NCBI GenBank assembly: GCA_016213305.1 | Contig: JACRAV010000231.1 | Coordinates: 1 to 5,466 of the forward strand | Direction: 5' to 3' | DNA: 5,466 nt | Source of the DNA: Candidatus Zixiibacteriota bacterium | Lineage (GTDB): Bacteria; Zixibacteria; MSB-5A5; GN15; FEB-12 | Translations under genes and position numbers: made by a program | Part shown: positions 1 to 5,466 of the stretch, piece by piece | Position numbering within the stretch: position 1 is the stretch's first letter | How the letters are laid out: each line of letters begins with the position of its first letter | The notes under the pieces: model-generated | The model's database searches: none | Told to the model about the DNA's origin: nothing | The model's input: the letters and a program-made list of their open reading frames with translations, nothing else

Positions 1-4
1 AAGG

Positions 5-21
5 GCCGGATGACCTCCGGC
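5..21. other. Short GC-rich hairpin
   Basis: A perfect 6-bp inverted repeat, GCCGGA (5-10) and TCCGGC (16-21), encloses a 5-base loop. It could be the stem of an intrinsic terminator for a gene lying left of the window. Only a weak T-run (CTTTC, about 26-30) follows it, after several unpaired bases, so it is not a convincing terminator. The window edge prevents seeing what lies upstream. Confidence 0.3.
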
Positions 22-85
22 GTGGCTTTCAATAACTGACCGGTCGATAACGATTTATAGATTATATTTGGGTCGGGAAGAAACA

Positions 86-113
86 GGAACTTTTTCGGTA
101 TTCAAGGGTAGAT
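86..113 (+). promoter_or_regulatory. Candidate ECF-type promoter of the sigma operon
   Basis: GGAACTT at 86-92, followed by further T residues, matches the -35 element recognised by RpoE-like ECF sigma factors. A possible -10 element, GTAGAT, lies at 108-113 after a 15-base spacer, the usual distance. It matches -10 elements less well than the -35 does. Transcription would begin near 118-122, leaving a leader of roughly 25 bases before the ATG at 144. The AT-rich stretch at about 50-69 just upstream could act as an UP element. The inference is autoregulation of the operon by its own sigma factor. The -35 match is seen directly; function is inferred. Confidence 0.5.
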
Positions 114-132
114 ACCTTTAGAAACCAGTAAC

Positions 133-138
133 AGAAGG
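133..138 (+). promoter_or_regulatory. Ribosome binding site of the sigma factor gene
   Basis: AGAAGG lies 5 bases before the ATG at 144. It is a reasonable Shine-Dalgarno sequence and supports that ATG as the start. No other in-frame start with a comparable site is visible upstream. Confidence 0.6.
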
Positions 139-143
139 TTGAC

Positions 144-746
144 ATGGCTAAGGAAACCGAGAAAGACATCGATTTCGCCCTGATGAGGGCGGTCCAGCAC
201 GGCGACATGGTGGCGTTCAATACGCTGGTCGACCGGTACAAAGACCGATTGATGAATGTGATCGGTCGGATGCTCTCCTCTACCGAAGAGGCGGAGGATA
301 TCGTTCAAGAAACTTTCGTGCGGGTGTATCAGCACCGCCAGTCGTTCAATTTCCAGCATTGTCTTTCGACCTGGATTTACACGATCGGTCTTAATCTGGC
401 GCGCAACGAACTGCGCAAGCGGCGCAAGTTCAAGTTCTTCGAGATCGGAGATATGCAGGGAAACGAACCGGAACTGTCCGTCGAAATGAAAATGCCGACC
501 CGTCTTCCGGAAACAATAGATTTGGCCGTGAAACAACTTCCGGCTAAATATCGCGAGGCGTTTATTTTGCGCGATGTCGAGGAGATGCCGTACGAGGAGG
601 TCGCCAAGGTCCTCGATGTGCCGTTGGGGACCGTCAAGTCCCGCGTCAATCGCGCCCGTTTGATGTTGAGAGATGCGTTACAGCCAAAGATGGAGGAATA
701 TCATGCATTGTCGAAGAGTACGCTCCTACCTGTCGGCCTTCTCTAA
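144..746 (+). CDS. ECF-type RNA polymerase sigma factor (RpoE/sigma-70 family)
   Basis: The 200-residue protein has the two-domain layout of an extracytoplasmic-function sigma factor, which directs RNA polymerase to a small stress regulon. Sigma region 2 spans about residues 25-95, with the EEAEDIVQETFVRVY helix (48-62) and the STWIYTIGLNLARNELRKRR stretch (75-94) that contacts the -10 element. Sigma region 4 spans about 130-180: LPAKYREAFILRD, then a helix-turn-helix ending in GTVKSRVNRAR (162-172), the -35 recognition helix. Length is normal for the family. The start at 144 has a good ribosome binding site. The last 44 bases overlap the anti-sigma gene, so the C-terminal tail after about residue 182 is unlike typical family members. 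A GGAACTT element upstream suggests self-activation. The class is clear; the exact ECF subgroup is not assigned. Confidence 0.95.
   Translation: MAKETEKDIDFALMRAVQHGDMVAFNTLVDRYKDRLMNVIGRMLSSTEEAEDIVQETFVRVYQHRQSFNFQHCLSTWIYTIGLNLARNELRKRRKFKFFEIGDMQGNEPELSVEMKMPTRLPETIDLAVKQLPAKYREAFILRDVEEMPYEEVAKVLDVPLGTVKSRVNRARLMLRDALQPKMEEYHALSKSTLLPVGLL
692..697 (+). promoter_or_regulatory. Ribosome binding site deciding the anti-sigma start
   Basis: GGAGGA lies 5 bases before the ATG at 703, inside the end of the sigma factor coding region. An alternative in-frame ATG at 673 has no comparable site and would place ten extra residues before the zinc-finger cysteine. This site therefore favours 703. Confidence 0.75.
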
Positions 747-1407
747 TGATGAGCTGATCGGGGCGCTCTTGAGAGAGGTGCGCGAGCACCTGGCGACATG
801 CCCCGAATGTCGGCGCGAGGAGGCGGTCTATCGATCGATTCGCCTGTCCGCCCGTCAGTTTTCCGACGGTCACGTCAAGCCGGATTTCAACACCCGCCTG
901 ATGGACCGTCTGGCCCAGGAACGATTTGCCGAGACGCGGACCAAAGCGTATCTGCCGCATCGCGCGCCCCGCATCTGGTGGCGCCTGGCTCCGGTCGCGG
1001 TGTCGGCGGTGGCCGTTTTACTCGTGGCCATCAGCTTCATCAAATCGCCCGACGATCAGAACACCCCGAAGCCGCCGGATTTCGCACAGACCGGACAGGA
1101 CAACTCGTACCTGACCGTTCAACCGCGCGGCAATCCGAATATGACCGCCAATCTGAAGCCCGACTGGTCATTGAATAATCACATGGCCCAGTCCGACCGG
1201 CTGTCCCGCCTGACCAACTCGATGACCGAGGCCTCCGCTTTTAGTGATCAGGATATGATCCGCCGGCTTCAACCCGGCCTGGTCATACAAAACGGCCAGC
1301 CCTACCTGGTCTTTTTCTATCGTGAGCAACCGGTAATCAGAGTGTACGATCAGCCCGGTTCCACCAACGCCGCCTATAAGGAGAGCGACAGGGTTTATAG
1401 ATCATGA
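703..1407 (+). CDS. Membrane-anchored zinc-finger anti-sigma factor
   Basis: This 234-residue protein is probably the partner that holds the upstream sigma factor inactive at the inner membrane. The N-terminal cytoplasmic domain carries the zinc-binding anti-sigma pattern: Cys3, then His29-x3-Cys33-x2-Cys36 (HLATCPEC), with spacing as in the ZAS family. A single hydrophobic segment at about residues 94-114 (LAPVAVSAVAVLLVAISFI) would cross the membrane. Residues 115-234 would be extracytoplasmic: first a Pro/Asn/Gln-rich, probably flexible stretch, then a short folded-looking segment around 188-216 (LQPGLVIQNGQPYLVFFY). I do not recognise that outer domain; it may sense stress or bind the exported protein encoded next. 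The start at 703 is chosen for its strong GGAGGA site and because Cys3 then sits where the family expects it. The 44-base overlap with the sigma gene suggests translational coupling and balanced dosage. The stop overlaps the next start as ATGA. Confidence 0.9.
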   Translation: MHCRRVRSYLSAFSNDELIGALLREVREHLATCPECRREEAVYRSIRLSARQFSDGHVKPDFNTRLMDRLAQERFAETRTKAYLPHRAPRIWWRLAPVAVSAVAVLLVAISFIKSPDDQNTPKPPDFAQTGQDNSYLTVQPRGNPNMTANLKPDWSLNNHMAQSDRLSRLTNSMTEASAFSDQDMIRRLQPGLVIQNGQPYLVFFYREQPVIRVYDQPGSTNAAYKESDRVYRS

Positions 1408-2570
1408 GAACTTCCCTCGTGGGGGCCGTCGGAAAGTCGATCACCATCATCTTTTCGGCGGTCTTTTTTGCCGGCGCCGCCCAGGCAGGTGACGCGCCGC
1501 TCCAGCAACTTGAAGCCGGTCTGAGCAATCTGATCTACCGGCTTTCACGGTCCATCGTTACGGTCGAAGCCACGCGACCGATCCCCGGAATGATTCCCGG
1601 TTCAAATGGTCTGTTAATCCAATCTTCCGTCAGCACCGGTTTGGTGTATGATTCTCTCGGCCACATTCTGGTGGCGGCGGAGTCGATTTCCGGATACGGC
1701 CAGATCCAGGTTACCGGCGAGGATCGCTCCGTCCCGGCCAAAGTCGTGGCCGTTGACTACAAGAACAATATCGCCCTGCTCATGCCGGATATCCCGGTTG
1801 GCGCTCCCGTCACTATCGGCGAACCCTCCGTCTGTGCCGGTCAGATGGTCCTTGCTCTGGCCAACGCCTACGGCCTGCGTGCCTCGCCCTCGGTCGGCTT
1901 TTGTGCCGGTTTGCGTCCCGACGGCTCCCTGCAATTCTCTCTGCCGACCTTGTCCAGCGCCGCGGGTGGGGGCGTCTTTGACCTCTCCGGAAATCTGATC
2001 GGCCTGGTTACCGGCGATCTGGGGAATCCTTCGCGAATCGCGCTCGCTTTCCCGGCGCGAAAACTTCCGGGTGTGGTGGAGTATTTGCTGAACCATGGTT
2101 CCCGTCTGGTCGGGTTCATCGGTGTCGCCTCTCGTTCAATCGTCATCGATCCGCCCACGAATGGCGGCGGCGGTGGACCGGTCGTGCCCGCCGGCATCCG
2201 GTCCGATCACATGCCCGATCGCGCTGTGGTGGTCGTCAATGTTATGCCGAGTTCCCCAGCTTCTCAGGCGGGTATTCAACCCGGTGATCTTATCCTCGAA
2301 CTTGGCGGAAGAACCGTCTCAGGTTCCGGCGACCTGGCCGCGCTCGTCGCTGATCTCGTTCCGGGGCAGACTATCCCCGTCAAGCTGGTGAGACGGGGGA
2401 TGGTGGTGATCGCCAGGGTGCAGATCGGCCGGAGACCGTCCCAGCTCTCAATACCACAACTTTCCGGCCGGACCGGCCGTGATCGGGCCACCGACTCCTT
2501 ATTTCGTCTGCTGGAGCGCCTCAAGGAAGAGATGTCCCGCGTGGAACAACGACTCCAGTTAATCGACTAA
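1404..2570 (+). CDS. Exported HtrA/DegP-like protein with PDZ domain, probably a catalytically dead pseudoprotease
   Basis: The 388-residue protein begins with a Sec signal peptide (hydrophobic core about 13-24, likely cleavage after AQA at residue 28), so it should act in the periplasm. Residues about 45-232 follow the S1C (HtrA/DegP) protease pattern: SLGHILVAAESI, PAKVVAVDYKNNIALL, GQMVLALANAYGL and GGGVFDLSGNLIGLVTGDLG match known HtrA blocks. The catalytic positions do not: His aligns with Glu93, Asp with Asn122, and the GNSGGP serine with Gly188. A Gly-rich linker (253-258) leads to a PDZ domain (about 262-345; PSSPASQAGIQPGDLILEL), the peptide-binding module of HtrA proteins. The C-terminus (about 362-388) is a likely amphipathic or coiled-coil helix. 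Two cysteines, 144 and 167, could form a disulfide. It follows the anti-sigma gene with an ATGA overlap, so a role in sensing or scaffolding is inferred. Family assignment is confident; loss of activity rests on manual alignment. Confidence 0.85.
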   Translation: MRTSLVGAVGKSITIIFSAVFFAGAAQAGDAPLQQLEAGLSNLIYRLSRSIVTVEATRPIPGMIPGSNGLLIQSSVSTGLVYDSLGHILVAAESISGYGQIQVTGEDRSVPAKVVAVDYKNNIALLMPDIPVGAPVTIGEPSVCAGQMVLALANAYGLRASPSVGFCAGLRPDGSLQFSLPTLSSAAGGGVFDLSGNLIGLVTGDLGNPSRIALAFPARKLPGVVEYLLNHGSRLVGFIGVASRSIVIDPPTNGGGGGPVVPAGIRSDHMPDRAVVVVNVMPSSPASQAGIQPGDLILELGGRTVSGSGDLAALVADLVPGQTIPVKLVRRGMVVIARVQIGRRPSQLSIPQLSGRTGRDRATDSLFRLLERLKEEMSRVEQRLQLID

Positions 2571-2577
2571 TTTCAAA

Positions 2578-3276
2578 TTGCCTTCGGGCGTTGGTGGGCC
2601 GTACCTTCCCGGTGTGAACGACCGTCCAACTCCATGCCCCTACCCTGATTGGGTGAACACCTTCAGTTCGCAGTCGATTGAACCCTGGCGTGCCATGGTC
2701 ATCTATTCGGCCACTATCGCCTCCGGTGACGAGGCGGCCATCTCCCTGGCGCTGACGCTGTCCCGACGGGCAGGGGTGACGCGCGAATCGCTCTACGAAG
2801 TCATTCTCCAGTCATACCTGTTCCTCGGTTTTCCCCGGATGCTGGGTGCGGCCGAACTCCTCGCGGAGGACTGGCCGGGGCAGAACGGAAGCGGTCCCCG
2901 TCAGCCCGACTTGCAAATTGAGTCCTGGTGGCGGCGGGGAGAGGAGAATTTCAAACAAGTCTATGGCGACAATGCCCGCCGCCTCAAAGACCGGGTGGAG
3001 TCATTCGCCCCCGAAGTCTTCGACTGGATGATCTTCGAGGGGTACGGCAAAGTGCTGGCCCGTCCTCAGCTTGAAATGCCCCTGCGGGAACTGTCGATCA
3101 TTGCCTTCCTGATGGTGGATGACCGCCCGAGGCAACTGCTCTCTCATATCCGGGGCGCGCTTCGCGTCGGCGTGCCCCCGGTCCGGATTGTACAAGCTAT
3201 TGAAGACCTTCGCGCGGTGGCGCCGACCGCCCATGCGTCGGCTCGGCAGATGCTTGTTCGCTGTGGGGTTGGATAA
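2578..3276 (+). CDS. Carboxymuconolactone decarboxylase/AhpD-like protein without CxxC motif
   Basis: The protein (232 residues from the TTG at 2578) resembles the carboxymuconolactone decarboxylase/AhpD superfamily. It appears to hold two related halves. Residues about 38-98 contain GDEAA, AGVTRESLYEVILQSYLFLGFPR (66-87) and look like the later helices of one CMD unit. Residues about 113-225 contain W117-W118, EGYGKVLARP, REL (170-172) and QLLSH (186-190) followed by GALRVGV, the pattern of a full unit. No EX6-type CxxC redox pair is present; the only cysteines are 20 and 229. Peroxidase or disulfide reductase activity as in AhpD is therefore unlikely, and the substrate is unknown. No signal peptide is seen, so it is probably cytoplasmic. 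The start is uncertain: TTG 2578 is the outermost choice, with GTG 2614, GTG 2653 and ATG 2695 in frame, none with a good ribosome binding site. Its end overlaps the next start by one base (TAATG). Confidence 0.8.
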   Translation: MPSGVGGPYLPGVNDRPTPCPYPDWVNTFSSQSIEPWRAMVIYSATIASGDEAAISLALTLSRRAGVTRESLYEVILQSYLFLGFPRMLGAAELLAEDWPGQNGSGPRQPDLQIESWWRRGEENFKQVYGDNARRLKDRVESFAPEVFDWMIFEGYGKVLARPQLEMPLRELSIIAFLMVDDRPRQLLSHIRGALRVGVPPVRIVQAIEDLRAVAPTAHASARQMLVRCGVG

Positions 3277-5466
3277 TGCGGCTCTGGAAGAAAATTACGC
3301 TGATAGTCCTGTCGGTCGTGGCCCTTGTCATGCTGGGCGGGTATATCTATCTGTTCCCCATGCATGGCCTCGAAAAGAGTGTCAGCGCCAAACTCAATGC
3401 CCTGCTGGCCAAACGGACCGGCTTTCAGGTTTCCATCGGAGCGATCCGGGGCGATGTCGTCAATCAGCTGATCCTCGAAGACATCGAAGTCATCTACCAT
3501 GATTCGCTCGAATCTTTCCTGGCCGTCCGGGCCGGACGCCTCACCGCGTCATATTCATTCACCAACCTCTGGCATCAGAATCTCCGTTTTTCGCTCGTTC
3601 AGATTGATTCGCTGTCGCTCCATCTGAGAAAGGACACGCTCGGCCGTTTTCTCCCCACCTTTGCAAGTTCGACAGACACCGGGCCGGGCGAGCCGCCCTC
3701 GTTTTACATCGGCACCTTTCTCTTGAACGAAGCCGCCATCGACTATCACACCCCCGCCGATTCGATCAGCGCCGAGCACCTGTCGCTGGAGGCCTCGTTC
3801 CTCATCGAAGAGGGGACCTACTCGCTCGATATCAAGCGGCTCCAGATGGTGGCCGAACGCCCGCAGGCCATTGTCAGGGATGCCGGCGGCAAGATGACCT
3901 TCAGCAACGGCAATCTGTATTTCGAAAATCTTCACGTCTGGGCCGACAGCACCCATGCCAATTTCACCGGACTCCTCGATGTGCGTCATCAACTCGGATC
4001 GGTTGAACTGCAGGCCGACAGCGTGAATCTGGCCTCCCTGCGCAAATTCGGCGGGCCGGAATTATCAGGGATGGTGAATCTCAAGGGAACGCTCGGCCGC
4101 GACACCGCCGGTCTGCGCGGACATCTCGCCATCGCCGGTACTTTTCTGAGCGCGAAGTTCAATGACATGAAGACCAGCTTCCGCCTGAGGGGAAAACGAC
4201 TTGTCCTTGATACTATCCGGGGAACCTGGTTTGACTCCTCGCTCGTGAACGGTCGCGCGAGCATTGATTTCGGCGTCTCGCCGGAATCATATTCGGTGGA
4301 GATGGACCTGCAAAAGTTCAACCTGCGGCGGCTTATCCCCAACTCATTTCCCTCCGATCTGAGCGGACATGTCGCGATAGAGGGGAAGTCGCTCCGAAAT
4401 CGCGACCTGTCGCTCTTGATCACCACCGACATTTCAGAATCGTCTTTTGACACCTACCCGATTCAGGAGGCGCACGGACAACTCCATGTGACCACCGATT
4501 CCATTCGGTTTCTGGATGCCTTTGCCGTCCGCTACTTCGAGAACTGGCTGACGGTGGACGGCATAGTGGAGTACCGGGGTTTGATGGACCTGAACGTGAC
4601 CGGCAATATCCCCCGGCTCGACCGCTATGCCGGAATGTTCTTCATCAAGGAACCGGCGGGGCGGTGCCGCCTCAACGCTACTCTGATCGGGAAAACCTCC
4701 GATCCCGATGTCCGCGGCTCTCTTTCCTCCGACTCCATCTGGCTCTACCAGATGTATTCCACCGGTCTAACATCTGAGATCGATATCCCTCACTTCTTCA
4801 CCGTGCCGAGCGGTCAGGTGCGATGCCGGTTCGGGGCCGGGACCGCCTGGGATATCCCCTACGATTCCACCCTCCTGACCGTGTCGCTCGATTCCGGCCA
4901 CGCCCGCATTGATTCACTGTTGTCCCAGAACAAGTATTCGTCCCTGTCCGGTCGCGGAATCCTTCACTATGTCGCCTACCCATCGCCCTTGACCATTGAT
5001 ACCCTCAGGTGGACTCTCTTCGGTCAGCGCTTCTACAATCTTGGCGCCATAACGGTCGATGTTGACAGCGCCGGATACAACTTCCGCAACGCCGGCATCA
5101 CCGATGGCCGCGGACGACTCGATGTCACCGGACGAGTCAACTATGACGAGTCCCTGGACGCCACTCTCACCCTGAGCCACACCCAAATGGCCCCCTGGGT
5201 GCATCTGTTTCGCTCCGACTGGCCGGTGGGCGCGCTGGCCTCCTGCCGCTTGCAACTCGGCGGGAATCTCGATCGCCCCCAGTTTGTCGGACTCGGATCG
5301 CTTGATTCGCTCGCCTACAAGGACCTCCGGCTCGGCGACATGACCTTCGCCGTGCAATACGCCGACCGCAAAATGACCCTCGATTCGCTGGTCGTCCTCT
5401 CCGATCCCGGCGTCTATCGCGCGCAGGGAAATTTCTCCGTCGATCTCGCCCTGACTCAACGGCCGA
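3276..5466 (+). CDS. TamB/AsmA-like envelope protein, 3' end outside the window
   Basis: An uninterrupted frame of 730 codons runs from the ATG at 3276 to the window edge with no stop, so the gene is partial. The N-terminus has basic residues and one hydrophobic segment (about 7-27, ITLIVLSVVALVMLGGYIY), an inner-membrane anchor. Residues about 48-77 (TGFQVSIGAIRGD, then LILEDIEVIY) match the conserved opening of AsmA/TamB-family proteins. The rest is a long series of short beta-strand repeats such as MTFSNGNLYFENLHVWADS and LSGMVNLKGTLG, as expected for a periplasm-spanning beta-taco groove. Known family members (TamB, YhdP, AsmA) move phospholipids towards the outer membrane or help assemble outer-membrane proteins; they often exceed 800-1,400 residues, so several hundred more codons may follow. 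About 14 Asp-Ser dipeptides mark turns between strands. Translation is probably coupled to the preceding gene through TAATG. The C-terminal DUF490/TamB domain cannot be checked here. Confidence 0.85.
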   Translation, partial: MRLWKKITLIVLSVVALVMLGGYIYLFPMHGLEKSVSAKLNALLAKRTGFQVSIGAIRGDVVNQLILEDIEVIYHDSLESFLAVRAGRLTASYSFTNLWHQNLRFSLVQIDSLSLHLRKDTLGRFLPTFASSTDTGPGEPPSFYIGTFLLNEAAIDYHTPADSISAEHLSLEASFLIEEGTYSLDIKRLQMVAERPQAIVRDAGGKMTFSNGNLYFENLHVWADSTHANFTGLLDVRHQLGSVELQADSVNLASLRKFGGPELSGMVNLKGTLGRDTAGLRGHLAIAGTFLSAKFNDMKTSFRLRGKRLVLDTIRGTWFDSSLVNGRASIDFGVSPESYSVEMDLQKFNLRRLIPNSFPSDLSGHVAIEGKSLRNRDLSLLITTDISESSFDTYPIQEAHGQLHVTTDSIRFLDAFAVRYFENWLTVDGIVEYRGLMDLNVTGNIPRLDRYAGMFFIKEPAGRCRLNATLIGKTSDPDVRGSLSSDSIWLYQMYSTGLTSEIDIPHFFTVPSGQVRCRFGAGTAWDIPYDSTLLTVSLDSGHARIDSLLSQNKYSSLSGRGILHYVAYPSPLTIDTLRWTLFGQRFYNLGAITVDVDSAGYNFRNAGITDGRGRLDVTGRVNYDESLDATLTLSHTQMAPWVHLFRSDWPVGALASCRLQLGGNLDRPQFVGLGSLDSLAYKDLRLGDMTFAVQYADRKMTLDSLVVLSDPGVYRAQGNFSVDLALTQRP

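Noticed and set aside
38..45. 8-bp palindrome GACCGGTC as a possible operator
   Set aside because: A single short palindrome in GC-rich DNA is expected by chance, and no second copy near the promoter supports a binding site.
139..144. Perfect TTGACA hexamer that could be a sigma-70 -35 element
   Set aside because: It overlaps the sigma start codon, and at the right distance (about 162-167) there is no TATAAT-like sequence.
102..536. Minus-strand open frame of 144 codons over the sigma gene and leader
   Set aside because: It overlaps an unmistakable ECF sigma factor and its upstream control region, and looks like a shadow frame.
1614..2096. Minus-strand open frame of 160 codons inside the HtrA-like gene
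   Set aside because: The + strand frame here contains clear HtrA blocks; the reverse product has no recognisable features.
1404..2570. Active DegP/HtrA protease annotation
   Set aside because: The fold and PDZ match, but the His, Asp and Ser positions are Glu, Asn and Gly, so an active serine protease call is not supported by the sequence.
3555..4453. Two consecutive minus-strand open frames (3555-3992 and 3989-4453)
   Set aside because: They lie antisense to the TamB-like gene, whose frame is continuous, has a signal anchor and recognisable family pattern. The antisense products show no recognisable domain and arise from the codon bias of the real gene.
4914..5459. Minus-strand open frame of 181 codons near the window end
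   Set aside because: It is antisense to the same TamB-like frame, which stays open to the last base. The antisense protein has a gly/glu/val-rich composition typical of the reverse strand of GC-rich coding sequence.

Overview
The window reads as one left-to-right operon of five genes on the + strand, from a Gram-negative bacterium with a GC-rich genome (high-50s to about 60 % GC, judged by eye). A TamB/AsmA-like envelope protein and a zinc-finger anti-sigma factor point to a diderm cell envelope. The style of the proteins, especially a TamB-like protein rich in Asp-Ser turns, suggests an environmental lineage of the FCB/Zixibacteria type. That placement is an impression, not something the window proves.

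Layout: bases 1-143 are non-coding. They hold a short GC hairpin, an AT-rich stretch and a candidate ECF-type promoter beginning with GGAACTT. Then come an ECF sigma factor (144-746), its zinc-finger, single-span membrane anti-sigma factor (703-1407, overlapping by 44 bases), an exported HtrA/DegP-like trypsin-fold plus PDZ protein (1404-2570, overlapping by 4 bases), a carboxymuconolactone decarboxylase/AhpD-like protein (about 2578-3276, 7-base gap), and a very large TamB/AsmA-like envelope protein that starts at 3276 (1-base overlap) and is still open at the window end. There is no internal terminator or sizeable intergenic gap, so co-transcription and translational coupling are likely.

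How the genes may work together: this looks like an extracytoplasmic stress operon of the RpoE type. The sigma factor would be held at the membrane by the anti-sigma factor, whose extracytoplasmic domain could meet the exported HtrA-like protein. The GGAACTT element suggests the sigma factor drives its own operon, which would tie its activity to production of the TamB-like envelope transport/assembly protein.

The most notable observation is that the HtrA-like protein seems to have lost all three catalytic residues (His, Asp and Ser positions read Glu93, Asn122 and Gly188) while keeping the trypsin-like fold signature and the PDZ domain. It is therefore probably a pseudoprotease acting as a sensor, scaffold or chaperone in the sigma/anti-sigma circuit. 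The AhpD-like protein similarly lacks the CxxC redox motif. The window holds no mobile element, tRNA, rRNA or CRISPR array that I can see.
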